The notes: generated by a model not told the origin, from the letters alone. DNA of 64,000 nt from Gnetum montanum (GCA_015680685.1 MNCI01000556.1:151118-215117); one strand, 5' to 3'. Shown: positions 47,757 through 60,650, counted from the stretch's first letter. Numbers and translations are program-made.

Positions 47757-48331
47757 TGATTTCAACAATTCTTATAAATATATAATTTTTTTGATTAGCC
47801 ACCATGAAGTATGCTAAAAGTTTTAAATACCATTTATACACATCAACTTTATAAGAAATAACAAAAAAAGTTATGAAATTAATGCTTGAAGAGGAGTGTT
47901 TGAATATGATCATAACACAATGTACATTCATTAGTTTTCCAACTATCCAGGTTTGTTCATAGTCATTTATAAATAATTCATAACAAAAATATGTGACTTA
48001 TCATGCAACCCATTATGACCCTATCCATGGAACATAAGCAGCTATCAATCAACCACTAAGAAGTATGAAGTGAAGAGATGTGGTGAGGAACATTAAAATA
48101 ATTAATAAGATAGTATGTGTAAGCAATGATGAATCATAAGAGATGTCACCAAATGTAGCATCGTACAAAGGATAATAAGAATCAGAACCATAAGGAATTG
48201 AAGGTACACGTCCAAAATCAAGCAAGTAATCAATATTAAGAAAAATAATGAAATGTAGTACTCATTATGATTAATAGAATTCATAATGATAATCCAAGAA
48301 TCAAAAGGTTAGAGAAGTAACTTAAATGAAA

Positions 48332-48853
48332 GAAGTGAAGACGAATCTAATTTCTTAAATGGAAATAGTAGATCCAAGGTGAATCATTTGTAATCTAATC
48401 TAGGTTTGGAAGAGAAGATCATTTAGAAGGTTACGATGGAGTAAATAAAATGACTATGAAGAGGGATAGGCTACGATTGAAGTAGTAGTCAATACTAGGC
48501 CAAGCTATGAATCGCTGAAGCTGTACAAGAAGGCATAGCCCACTTAAGACTAATCAACCAAGAAAATCCCCAAAAGACCTATGATGAGTAACAAACAAAG
48601 GTAGGAATTGTAATAATGTAGCCAATAAAAAATATAAATAAATAAAAGGATAAGAAGAAGATGTTACAAAGGAGTAAGTCATAATAAGTTTGTTAGATAC
48701 CAAGAGTGATTGCAAAATATGAATAATATAATTACGAAAGGTATATAAGGATGATTGTGTTTAATTAATGAACCATATGTTAAGTTTTTTCATAACCTAA
48801 ATTATTCTTATATAATTATAGTTATCCAAGAGACATAAAACCAAACTCTAACA
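48332..48853 (+). repeat. 3' LTR of the 43-49 kb element
   Basis: Homologous to 43,416-43,951; ends CTCTAACA, then TGGAGCATTTG, which departs from the PBS sequence. This shows the LTR edge at 48,853. Confidence 0.65.
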
Positions 48854-48859
48854 TGGAGC

Positions 48860-51800
48860 ATTTGTACGTGGTGGATGAAGTGAAGAAAACTTCCACATCC
48901 AAGTTTATTAAAAATCATTAATGATGTGTTTATGATAGTAATATTTCTAGGTGTAAAAATGATCCCTCCATGAAAGATTGAGATATCCTATAATGATAGA
49001 ATCAAGATGGAAAAAAAAGCCTTCCAATCTTCTTAGATTGCCTACATCCTATCCAAGACTTGAATCAAATAAGTACAAATATTATAATAATTAGAGGGTG
49101 TAGTAGTTGGAGACTATGATTGATGAGGGGGAATATTAGCAAGGATCTAAAAGGTATTTCCAAATGGTAAGGAAGAAGGCCTAGAAAACTAATCCACTTC
49201 ATCATCATCTATACCCCTTCACTTTTCATAAATTGAACCTATTTTGCACATCTCTAATCCAGTGGAGAATGTTTCTTGATAGAAGTCATTAACTTTATAT
49301 TAGAACAAATATCTTCCATTCACAAATTAATTTTCAAAAGTAAGAGAAATAAATGATCAATGTTAAGGTTAGATGGTATCCAACTTACTATATTATCAAT
49401 TAGATTGATCTTTAGTAGATTAGGTACTTAAGGTCTCAATTGACAAGATGAAGACTATTTTTCTTTTCCCTTATGTCTTTTTATTAAGAACAAAAAAGTG
49501 TAGGTAAGAGACTCACTATTGAATAAGGAATAGTGACTAATTTATGAATAAAGAAAGAATACCTTTAACTAATGGAAGCTTGTTGAAGATTACTAGATTT
49601 GTGTTTCTTTCATTCAATGATCCTCTAGTGGATCCATTTTCATTAGAGCTATTCATGTCTTCATCCTTCCATATTAATAAATTTTTGTAAATGTTAAGTA
49701 ACAAGTAATTGGTAAACAACAAACATAAAACAAATACCTTAGTAAAGTGGGAGGAATTAATCAGGTTATGAAAATCACCTCCTTTCATAAGAGTGAAATG
49801 AAATAATATAGTTCTTACTTTCAACAAGATTTCAATTAAAATAATCTTTCAAGAATCAAAAAATAAGTAATAACAATATTTAGACCAATATTTAGTAACT
49901 GCAAAATAGTTGAAGTTACTTTTTATTCCAAGAGCCTAGGAAAGCTACTCTCATAGTGGTTTCATTACTCTATGAACCCTTAATTTGCACTATGGTCAAG
50001 ATCAAATAATCTTCAAACATTTTAGCCTAGACATACAAATTCTTCATAATTATGTCATAAAATAATAAATATAGTAATGGAAATGCAAGTATTTTTTTTT
50101 GACTCAAAAGCCTCTTCTAACAATCAAAGAGCTAATATGGAACAAATACTGATTGTGAAAGGCTAAATTTTTTAAATCAAAAGAGTTTGAATTTGTGATC
50201 AAGGCATTAACATAATCAAGTAATTTAGGTTTTCCAAAGCCTTGATTTCTTTACTACTGTTACTAAGGACCATAGTGTTGTATCCACTTTGGTCTTTTTT
50301 GCATGAGTTAGAGTTCCCAATATATTCTATGACATTTTTGTAGCTCAAGCCATCTTCAATAGTCTAGATTCAACGTCTTGCATTATCAACAACAGTTTTT
50401 CTAATTTTCTTCTTTAGCATTCATAAAAATGAATTCTTACATCATTTGTGAGATCATTGATGTTTGCCTTCAATCTTTAATTTTTACGTTTGGTTTTGTC
50501 TCCCACATTGATTCTAACTCTAGCATTTTTAACAATTTTGCACAAAATCTAGTATCAATCTTACTTTTGATGTCCAACATCATTTTCTACATCAATTATA
50601 GATTTGAATTCTATTTCATCTATGCACATTATTTCTTCAATCTAGAATTTTCTAAAAGATTTTGCGGATCCTAAAGCATGATGTCTTCATAATCTATGAG
50701 GCATTAATGACCTATAAATAGGAGGATATCCCTCAATAAAAAGAGATTGGTTGGTTAGTTAGTAGTTGTGACATTGGCAATTTGGAAAATTTTTCCAAAA
50801 CTTAGCATCTTTACAAAATAGATACTTTTCTACCAACTATTAGAAAACTCTATGTTATTCTTAGCTCCTTAGAGTTTATCCAGTTTTCCTCTTTTCCACT
50901 GACACACTGTATCTCATTTGTGTTGTCCTCTTAACACATTAAGAGCCTCACTAAATCTAGATTAACATATAGATTTGATTCAATCCTTTGTTATCACATA
51001 TCACTAGTTCCTAACCTATGGTAGTTTTATCAAATCTTCATCAAGCACACACATCAAAGAGAGAGAATGGGGTAACAAAACTCCTCATTAGTCATCCCTA
51101 ATTCCTAATTTCATGTCATAGAATTACTATTACCTTCTCCCAAGTTACTTTCCTTGCAAATTCCACTTTTTATATTTCTACTTCCAAGAACATAATTTTT
51201 AAAAGATTTACCTTTTGATTTGTTCCATGTTTTTATCTCTTTCAATCACGTATGATCTATATTTCATAGATCTAATTCTACATAATATTTTCCTTTCTAC
51301 ATTGTATTGTGCATACATTTCTTTCTTATTATATCGTCTTTTATTTTAATCAACTATTCCATGCATACTTTGTCTTTTATTATTCGCTTGTGTTTGGAAA
51401 AAATACTACCACTTGGTGGCCATGGAATGCTTAGCTTAATTTCATGTTGGGCTGTGTCAAATCTTGAATTTATGACAATTCTTACCATAACATCCTTTTG
51501 GTGCTAGAGAGGGCACGTCTAAGAAATTAACATTATTTCTAAGATTTTCTCTTTACGATACTTTTTCTAAGTCTAAAAAATGTACCATGTTAAAATACTA
51601 ATGTCATGCCTTTTCTCCTATGAATTTTACATTTGTCATGAATAGATATTCTCACTTTCTATTTTGAGTTCAAACTTGACTATAGGGAAAATTGAAGCTC
51701 TAGTAATAGCCTTGTGATGTCATAGTTACTCCTACAATATATTTGCAATTATGACATCATCTTCTCATTCAAGTCTCTTTAAACTTTAGAGGCTCATTAA

Positions 51801-51900
51801 TCTAAGGAGAAATTAGGGATTCTTAAAAGGATTAAGCCTTAAGTGACTAGAAGATAGCCTATGTGAAATGAGAGCTAGGCTACTTGCTCACACTAGACAT
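48860..51900. other. AT-rich region with possible minus-strand coding remnants
   Basis: No recognised family. On the minus strand, 49,560-49,670 reads KDEDMNSSNENGSTRGSLNE and ends at AAAG|GTATTC, exon-like. 50,350-50,640 reads as a decayed helical protein (MLDIKSKIDTRFCAKLLKML). These may be remnants of a captured gene or an unknown element. Confidence 0.35.
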
Positions 51901-51959
51901 ATTTAAGCCCATGGTTAAATATGAGAAAACCAATGATCTTTCTCCTTTTCTCTTTAATC

Positions 51960-54570
51960 TAGATCATCAAATTGAAGTAGATCATAGGGAAGCCAAGAAG
52001 ATTGTAGAATTCATCATGGAGCAAGAGAAGATATAGGAAAAGAGACAATTGTAGATTGAAGAGGCTAGGATAAAGACCATCTTGAACCAACCTCTTGGTC
52101 CTCACAATACTATTAGAGGAAAAAGGGAAAGCACAAACTTTGAATTGGACATACATCTAATAGATGAATATGATGAACAATTAGTTGAAGATCTTAATAA
52201 AACTAACCATGTGTCACATCATATTCACAATATTAGCATCACAACTGCTCATAGTTATTCACTTGAATTTGTTCCTCCTAGCATAGGACCACTTAGTCTT
52301 CCTGTGATATTTCTTCCTCCATCCTATCATTTTTTCCTTCTAATAATGTTAGAAACCATCATTTCCTTTTCCAATTCTCCAATCGATTTTTTAGATCCAC
52401 ATACTCTATTCCTTAACCCTAACCTATCATACATCTTTTTCAATCCATTTCACTCCCTATTTCTACTACTCCACCACTATTTAGTATTTTCCAATATACT
52501 AGTGCATCATCTTTTTTTCTATACTTAAATAATTTTGTTTCATTAGGCATACTTGCTCCTACTACATTTAAACCCATTTCATACATATGTCCCCCTTTGA
52601 TATAAATTACCTACCATTGCAACTCAACCTACCCTCAACTTCTTAGAATAGATCTGTGGATGTTATGATTGTTTAATGATGTTATGCTTCATCTCCAAAT
52701 CATTTAAGATAAAGTATCTAAGGCATTTGTTATGTAAGAAAATTCTCCGATTTCCTTAGATCAGGTCCAAAGTCATCCTATAAGCTATGCTATTTCCTTG
52801 CTAGTTCTACATAAGGAAGTTTCATTTCCATCTTTTACAAAGTAAAATGACAAAATACAGGACCCTATGAACCATGTAGTTATGTTTAGGAATGATGGCA
52901 TGCTTCTTATCCCTTACCCTTACATTGTGTTGAGATATTTATCTAATTCTCTTTCTGAAAGAGCTTTGGAATGGTATAGATCCTTGTCTCATGGTTCTAT
53001 CACTTCTCTTAAATAACTATTTATAGCTTTAATTGAATGTTTTAAGTTCAATGTTCCTCAAAGCACAATTTTTATGTTCTTTATAACCATCAAATAAGCT
53101 TTAAATGAGTCCATTGACAAGTTTATTTCTTGATGGACAATGACATTAACTAAATTACTATATCATTTAGAGGAATGTCATTTATAGGACATTTTCAATG
53201 CTACAGTTATCAACTACACTCAGAAGAGAATGACTTATTCTAAACCTCATTCTCTAAATGATGCTTTCTAAATATTAGCTACATCTCATACTATTATTCA
53301 TCCCATCACTTTACTTCTATTACTTAACCTATTTGTTCTTCCTACTCCCATCTCATTTCATATCATGTTGAATCCCAACATATCCATTCACCTGCTATAT
53401 CCCAAACATCTAACCATCTATTTCCATCATCTTAAGTAAAAATCCATACCTGTAGCTAGTAGACTAATAAGTTATAGATAGTCATATAGAAGGATAAAGT
53501 TATTAATGCATTAAAAAAAACCTTCTAAAACATCAAAGAATATCTCTTTCCAATAGCGTTAGGAGTATATTCCTTCAAATAGCCTTGTATCTTCAACTAA
53601 TCCTATATAACCAATCATAGTGGCAATTTTTCCATGATCATCACAGTCAATGGATAATAAGGTCCTACAGTAGATTATCACTACTATTCATTCAAAAGGT
53701 ATTAACTTGTCCTTGTATGACATCATAGCAACCTCTAAATAATATCATGTAGCTTTATATGATATTCTTAAGAGAATTATGGTTCCAAGAAATATTCTAG
53801 CTCAAACAGAGAGATTATCATCCTTTCTTTAAGTCTCATATTATGAATTAGATAACATCAAGATTGATTTAAAGAAGAGATATTTGTTAGCTACCACTCT
53901 ACATCACTGTCAAAGTATCACTTGATGCCTCAATTATGTTGATATATGTTAATGATAGCACTAAATCTAATGTGATCATTTGGATTATTATCAAGTGTCT
54001 TAGTCTTTATGATAAGGTAATCTTCAATTAAGCTTATACTGATTTCATTTTCTTTAATGGTACATAAGTAGAAGTTATAGGTTCTGTTAGGTTTCCATTC
54101 ATAGTAGTAGATTTTGTATAGTCTAAAGCTAACTTTATGATCATATGTGAATGTCCTAATATGAATGAAATATTAGGACATTCTTAGCTAACTCAACATC
54201 ATTTAGTATCATCTCCTATATATCAGGAGATTCACTTCCCCTTAGAAAATTATGAGATAATCATATCAGCTGGTACATAGATTTTGAGTGTTTCTCACTT
54301 AGATTGTGAAGCATGACCTTATCAACTTAGTGTCAAACTAGTTAATATTAAAACTAAACTTGTAGGAAAATCTACAATTGTCTCTTCTTCTAAGGACTCT
54401 ATCAATACCAAATACTTAATAGACCTAAATGATCAGTCCATCTTTGATATTACATTTAATGATTCAAGCTTTGGAGAACTTGATATATTTTCTCCTAAGG
54501 AAACATCTTCCTCTAATTCTTCTTATAAGAATGCTCGAAAGTTCATTGCTAACACAATAATGTTAGATAC
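51960..54570 (+). pseudogene. Second Tat-like gag-protease, heavily decayed
   Basis: The gag N-terminal part is at 51,960-52,530 (HREAKKIVEFIMEQEK; 52,082-52,528 is open for 148 codons). The gag core is at 52,880-53,230: LRYLSNSLSERALEWYRSLS, then ECFKFNVPQSTIF, then LNESIDKFIS. The protease is at about 53,940-54,300: a degenerate active site (LIYVNDSTKSNVIIW), then CLSLYDKVIFN, then FNGT, then LVSSPIYQEIHFPLENYEI. The last block closely parallels SSPIHQEIHLP of the big Tat element. Stops are dense. No RT follows on this strand; an opposite-strand ORF does. Confidence 0.7.
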
Positions 54571-54589
54571 ATGAGCTTTGATATATTTC

Positions 54590-55110
54590 ATTTGTTTCTT
54601 TTCTTAGGTGATAGAAATCTACTAATACTTATTAGATATATTTTTATATTTTCATCCTTATCATTTACTATTATTAGATAATAACATTATAAGTGGTTAT
54701 GAAATTATTATGACTAGCATGCATAATAAAATTTGACATTGCATGTCACTTACAAAAGTCATTTACACTTGTTTTCTATGTTAAATGCTTGATCTTGTTT
54801 GTCATTTCTTCTAAGTGATGGACATCTACTAGTGCCTATTAGGATTGACATTAACACTTCACATTGAAATTTTTTCATTTTTCTTTTGTTATAACTTATC
54901 ATTATTAGCACACAACGTTAAGTGATAAGTGATTGCTTAGCATTAATATTATCATGTAGTTTTCATTACCATCATGATACACAATGATTAGTTAATTGAA
55001 AATAACAAACTTTATTATCTTTTTTTAAAAAATTTCAATTCATGCACATCATAATAGTTGACACTGCATATTTTTTCTAAACGCCATTTACATTTGAAAT
55101 TTTACAAAGA
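54590..55110. repeat. Degenerate repeats between protease and antisense ORF
   Basis: A block TTCTTAGGTGATAGAAATCT (54,600) recurs as TTCTAAGTGATGGACATCT (about 54,808). A block with TTGACATTGCATG (54,735) recurs as TTGACACTGCATA (about 55,057). Units are too diverged for a period. The position matches the third minisatellite of the big Tat element. Confidence 0.4.
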
Positions 55111-55178
55111 CTATCTCTTTGTATCAAGCATAAGTGACATGCAAAACTAATGTTCACATAGCTTCAGTAGCCTTATTT

Positions 55179-55590
55179 TTAATCCCTAGTAGCTTCCTCC
55201 TTCTTCTCATCAATCTGCATAAGAGTTGGTTCTGCTATTAATTCTTGGCTATTTTTCCTTGGATCTATATAAAAAATTAAGATAACATAGGTAGTAAATT
55301 ATATTTTATCATTTTATAAAATAATATAAACCAACTCCTCAAATATTTATACTTACCTTTCATTTCTCTATACATCTCTAAAATTCTTTCTTCTATCTCT
55401 TGCAAGCTCAAGTTAGTCATATCTAGTTTGTCAAAATTTGGACTTGGAAACTTTGATATAATGCTGTCTTCATAGGTCTTCAACTCCTCTAGGATGATAT
55501 CATCATCATCTCCTTCTCCTATAGGCTCCTCCTAAGGATCTCTTTATTGTTCTTCTAGTGTGGTAATTACCACACTATTGGCAAAACTAT
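55179..55590 (-). pseudogene. C-terminal exons of a second antisense ORF
   Basis: Minus strand: an exon down to 55,357 reads 'NSFANSVVITTLEEQ', then EEPIGEGDDDDIILEELKTY and LSLQEIEERILEMYREMK. It ends AAAG|GTAAGTA. A 92-nt intron (55,356-55,265) ends TATATAG, and the last exon continues in phase as DPRKNSQELIAEPTLMQ, then IDEKKEEATRD, with a TAA at 55,181-55,179. The last exon begins DPRKN where the big Tat element's antisense gene has DPNKN, at a similar distance behind the protease. Two stops (both plausible CAG/CAA-to-stop changes) lie in the first 20 codons. Confidence 0.6.
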
Positions 55591-56452
55591 TGATGAGTAG
55601 TGGGTATCCTCTATGCCCAACCATACAAATCACAAGCATGCACTAATGACCTTGTCAAATTTCATGGACTTTAGTTCCTAAGTTACCTATAGTCTTAAAC
55701 TATGAGGTAAAGGGTTGTATGATCATTGTCTTCCTAACTCACACTTGTGCTATCAGTTTTTATGGTTAAATGTGAGTTAAGGCACATAATGTCTATTTTT
55801 TATAAGTATTTTTATATATATTTTCTCCTAAGGCTAGGTGAGTAAATGAATATTTAATAATTAACTATTTAACTAATTAGCTACTCTAGTGACTAACTAT
55901 TCTAACATAAGTAATTATTCCCACTTACTGTACACATCCTAAACTAGTATCAATGCTACTTGGTTACAAAGTAGTGATTACTAGGCATACCAAATGGCCA
56001 CTACTAGGATTACCAAGTGCAATATGTTATGTTCAAAGTGGTCGTACTTATGTTTTTAAGATTACATGCATTAATTAACTAAGCCATAAGTGTAGTTGCA
56101 TTGAAAGTAACTATTAAAACTATTCCAAGTGCTACAATGAATATTAGAAATCTTAACATTATTTCCATTCATGCCAATGCATTCAAGTACATGGCATTCA
56201 AATAAAGCTTTGTACAATCACTTTAATTCACATTGCATGCACTTAGAGAGAAAATATTCTAACTTTGGAGAAACTAAATTGCAAGGGCTTCATTATGATA
56301 TGGACCTAAGATACCATAAATGTGGTTGGTACCTGAATTTATATAGGATTCTCCTATATCAACATCGATGCATATAAGATACATTGATAGGGCTACATTG
56401 ATGCATGCCTATTGATGTAGCCCATATTATGATGACTCATCATACTCCCACA
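55591..56452 (-). repeat. LTR of the element 1 family, inserted in the antisense ORF
   Basis: On the plus strand it runs TGATGAGTAGTGGGTATCC to CATACTCCCACA, the reverse complement of TGTGGGAGTATGATGA to CTACTCATCA. A dyad lies at 56,390-56,423 and a TATA-like CTATATAAAT near 56,345 on the minus strand. Flanks are ACTAT (55,586-55,590) and ACTAA (56,453-56,457), a 4-of-5 target duplication that suggests a solo LTR. Against this, the sequence beyond 56,452 resembles the PPT context at 60.84 kb, so a 3' LTR is not excluded. Confidence 0.72.
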
Positions 56453-56689
56453 ACTAACTGAAAACTCTTCCTGAAGTGAACAAAAGTAGGATCGAGTTTC
56501 TTACAAAAATTGGGAAAGTATGGAATTTATTAACTAAAAGACTAATTGATTGATTAAATTTACCAATTCTAAGTGCTCAGTTATATAGGATTAAAAGGAT
56601 TAATATCCGTTATAACAAAATTAGACACTTTACAAAAATTTTAGTAGGTATTCCTAAGTTACCAAAAATGGGAAATATTTTCAATTAGT

Positions 56690-59390
56690 GCTTAGAGGTG
56701 GAGGCTCCTGTGATGTTGAAGGTCCTTTGCCCAATTCTAGCATTGATGGCAATGGAGGTGACTAAGGCTAAATTGTTGCTACTAGTGGAAGCTTGAACAT
56801 TCAGTAATTCTTTCATCTTTTCTTCTTTCTCACATGGATCATAGGCAATCCACATAGCTTCACCAATGTGGATTGAAGAGGGAACATCAAACAGGCATGA
56901 CATTGAAGGAAAAAACTCCTTCATGTTGACAAACAATGTTGAAAATTATTTACATTCAACGTCAAACATCTTTACTAGGTTCTACAACTCATGGTAGTTA
57001 TTCATCCATTAGGTTAGGTCCTTAGCAATAAACCATTGATCTATGAATCTACTATCGAGAACTTCAAGCTTATCATTGCTTATCTCCAACTACTACTTAA
57101 GCTTCTTATGATGCTTTAATTCTATCTCATATAAGAGGTAGGAACTGGCCACTTGTTTCTTCAAATCTGTTCTTAGTCACCTTGTTATCAGCATAGCCAA
57201 GTTTTCATATCAAAGGTTGGCATGCTCCATATATTTAGTCATCTCTTTGATTTGTAACTCTTTTATGAAAATTTCTACTTTATTATAAGCATTTAGTCCA
57301 TTAAATATGGACTGCCACATGTCGTCTCTTTGTTGGAGTTGTTGGAGGGTCTCATTCATCTTTGCCTTAGCCAGTTGGATTTCTTGGTCAGTAACTTCTT
57401 TGAGAAGCACAACCTAGTTTCTGTAATGGTTCTTTACTTGGTCCAATTTAGGGACTTCATTTTTCCAGGAATCTACCTTAATGGATGTCTTCTAGCGAAG
57501 AGCACAAACTTTCTCCATTAAGAGATTTCTATTTTATATTGTCAACCTCTTCAAGTCAAGGCTCACCTTGGCTAGCTACTCATGCTATTGATGAACAAAT
57601 TCAACCATTTGCTCCTTTTATTATTCTATGTTCCTTTGATGATGAATGTCTTTGGTTAGGACCAAGGTTTCTTTGCGAACTTGTGACAAATCCTTGTTAA
57701 TGTGGAAGGTTATGGGCTTTAACAAGGATGCATCAAATACTACTACCTCATTTTCATTCTCAACCATCATTATTTTGTGCTGAAGCTATTGGAAAGGTTC
57801 ATCTAGCATGATTTCTAGGCTAAGAAATCTAGGATCAGAGAGACAAGCCCACAACTATATAACCTCAGTAGTCAACCATTAGTTTTCAATGGTGGACATC
57901 TTTAGTTGGAAATTGGCAATGCATAATTTATCCTTGATCTCTAACAACTATCAACAGGTTTTTGTAATCTCATTTCGAAGATTGAATATCTTTGAAAGTA
58001 GTTTCCTAGATTCCACCAATCATTTCAACACTTCTTTATGTTGGGAAACACTCAATTGATCACTTCCTACTCTTGTAGATATTTGGATGTCCACCATTGT
58101 AGAAATGTCTAGCACATACACTATAGAAGCATTCATATCTTCAGATACCCTATCGACACCACCTATGCCACTATTTCCTACCCTCAGTGTTACATCACTG
58201 AAATAATCATTCCTTCATCTTCTTCCAAGTAGATATAGAAGGTTGTGATATTTTCTTAAATTTTAGGTAATTCTTGTAGAGAATTAGATACTATAATATC
58301 TTGAGTACTAGGATTCATTTTTGCAAGTGCTTCATTTCTTTGTGTGGAAAAGAGTGGGATGGTTTCTTGGTCTAGCTAATTGATGATCCTAGTAACCTCA
58401 TTGAGATGGCTTAGAAATGGATGACAAATTGATTATTCTTCATCAGCTACTAAATATTTTTCTTGTTGTAGCTCTTGCTAATAGGGGTTTTTGGAGTCAT
58501 TCAATAGCTACAAGTACTTCAAGTATTTTCTTTGGCATTACAAGTAATGGTGGTGGGGTCCTTTCATCCTCTTGCATCTTGGCTAGTAATATATCCTTTA
58601 TCATCTCCTACCAAGATGTAGTAGGAGCATGATGAACCATGTCATTGGCATAGTGTGTTATGCATCCTCTCTTGCAAAGTTTTTTGATTAGGCACTAAAA
58701 GGGGAGAGTCTTCCTTTCTTTATCATTTTTCTTGAAATGCTTTTCTATCTCTAGATAGATAAGTTGGGAAAGGTTGACAAGGAATCTTCTACTCAGAATG
58801 GCACACATATGGGTGAAGAAGGCTATTGCCTTACTTGGCCTCACCATGGGATTTAGGTGATAGATCACAATTTTAAAATGCACTTTGGTGAGTGTACCAT
58901 ACTCCTTATAGTCCATCCCATAGAAATACTAGACCTATTTCTTCTTGGCTTTAAAATTCGATTAGATTGAAATCTCCATAAATTTTTTGCCAATGTTAGG
59001 AAAATGAAGGATATTTGTGATCACTTCAATTTAGTAGGAGACTATGATATCTTTAATCTTGATGGATGCATCTCCTTGCTGATTGTTCCAAAACAAGTAG
59101 GTCTTCCTCATGTACCATTCTCCAATGAAGGAGAAAATGGAACACATAAAAAACACCTATAACTAAGTGTGGACGTCTTTAGGTGTTAGCTCTAAGAAGA
59201 ATCCAAAGTAGAATTCTTGGAGGACAAGATTTTGAACCTTCTTGGTTTTGATTCTCTCTAGGTAGGTCTCTGTTAGGGTAACTTTGAGGTTAGGCCTTGC
59301 CCTAGAAGCTTCTTTCTCCTTGGAATAGTTTGTCTCTATGATGGAAAATTATCAAATAGATTTCACCTTGGGCTCCTTCCAAAGAGGTTC
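56690..59390 (-). pseudogene. N-terminal and coiled-coil part of the second antisense ORF
   Basis: Minus strand from about 59,390: 'LERIKTKKVQNLVLQEFYFG', MRKTYLFWNNQQGDASIKIK, then the open stretch 58,916-58,695 with MDYKEYGTLTKVHFKIVIYH, PSKAIAFFTHM and NLSQLIYLEIEKHFKK. This is a plant-transposon-type domain by its general pattern. A helical region follows (QLSVSQHKEVLK; AKAMNETLQQLQQRDDMWQ-like at 57,330). It ends near 56,690 with GQRTFNITGASTSKH and a stop. The layout (N-terminal domain, linker, coiled coil, then the exons at 55.2-55.6 kb) mirrors the antisense gene of the big Tat element, but the proteins are too decayed to align firmly. Many stops. Confidence 0.5.
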
Positions 59391-59819
59391 CATTGCATGT
59401 GTTGCCTCAGCCTCTTGCTCTTGGGGCTATTGTAGTTGTTTTTTTTTTCTTTTTACCCCTTCCTCCTCTTGGTCACTTTTCCCTAGGCTGGGAATGTCCT
59501 CCTGCTTGTGATCCTCTTTTTGGTGTGATCTATGATCACAAATGTTACCTAGCATTAGCTTTTTACTTTATAGCCCTTAGTTCTTCTGATACCTCTCTTA
59601 TTAGATCAAGTTATAGTTAGGATTGTTTATGATATTGGTAGTGGATATTATTTTAATTATTAGCTATCAAAGTTTGTTTATCAAGTTTGATCCACTTAGG
59701 ATGAGTGGTTTAATATTATTTTAATGGATAAATTTTCCAAAAGAAAACAAAGGTTTGTGGCCTCCATAATGTAAAGCTTACCCCTGGTAGCTAGAGTATC
59801 AAAGAACAAGGTGAATTCG
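59391..59819. other. Short unassigned stretch
   Basis: A plus-strand open stretch of 75 codons at 59,393 is hydrophobic and probably chance. Nothing recognised. Confidence 0.4.
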
Positions 59820-60650
59820 GTGAGCAGTGATAAATCAAATTTTTTACTAGTTACAATATTGAGCATCCAATATCAAACTTGTGATATTGGATCCCCAATA
59901 TTAGGGCACAAGCTATAATGTTAGATATTAGATATCGCAGACATGTGTGAGCCTATAACTATGACACTTAGGCACATGATCCAACAACAATTTCATTCCA
60001 ACCTTAGAAAAATTATATTACTTTGTTTTCTTGATTTTAGTACTTAGCACTTAGTAGTGTATGCCCGTATTATGATGTTAAGTGACTGAACGAAGTCTTT
60101 ATTTGAGCGGAATATACTTGAACACATTTAATGATCAAAAATAAAGATCGAGATTACTTTGCATCATTGCAGCATCACTTAGATTTATTTACTATTTACT
60201 TATACTAATGTTTACTGTTTTGACTTAGTATAATGTTACTAATTTACTTTCCCATGCACTTTATTATTATTATTGTTAAGTGACATGAGTACGCCTGATC
60301 TCAAATGATTAAGTGTAATTTCTTGGTAGCCCAATAGTACTATTGCTTGGTATGCCTAGTAGCAAAGCACTTGGTAATCCTAGTAGTAGTTGCATGAAGT
60401 CTAAGCTGTGAACAAAAGGTCAGGATGGATGCTCATCACCATAGGTTAGATTAGATTCCTTTATCACTTTAGTTAAAATTAAACTTAGAATTATTTTTTT
60501 CTATTTACAATAGATACTAGGAGAATGACCCATACAACATCAATTATCATACATCTCACTGTGAGTTAAATCATACCCATTGATTTTTCTAACTCATGTG
60601 GGAAGATAATGATCATGAACTCAACCAATTACTAGCATAAGGCTACTACC
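59820..60650 (+). repeat. LTR copy A of the element 1 family, 3' end lost
   Basis: Collinear with 60,864-61,700 at about 85% by eye, for example AATATACTTGAACA, TTACTTTGCATCATT and GGATGCTCATCACCATAG in both. A perfect 11-bp stem (59,865-59,892) lies upstream of a TATA relic (CTATAACTATG). The last ~110 bases of the LTR are missing after ACTAGCATAA (about 60,640). Confidence 0.78.

Larger units (their letters stand above)
43416..48853 (+). mobile_element. LTR retroelement with an unrecognised protein (non-autonomous)
   Basis: Direct repeats at 43,416-43,951 and 48,332-48,853 share many blocks (GAAGAGGGATAGGCT, CTAATCAACCAAGAAAAT, CCATATGTTAAG) and both end in CTCTAACA. The left copy is followed at once by TGGTATCAAAGTGCAG, an iMet primer-binding site. 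The right copy is preceded at a distance by a purine run. The interior has one long decayed reading frame and no RT, RNase H or integrase motif. Confidence 0.7.

Noticed and set aside
55568-55590. Primer-binding site beside the minus-strand LTR (ATAGTTTTGCCAATAG on the minus strand)
   Set aside because: It aligns with the family PBS only with a gap, and the same bases read in frame as part of the antisense ORF (NSFANSVVITT).
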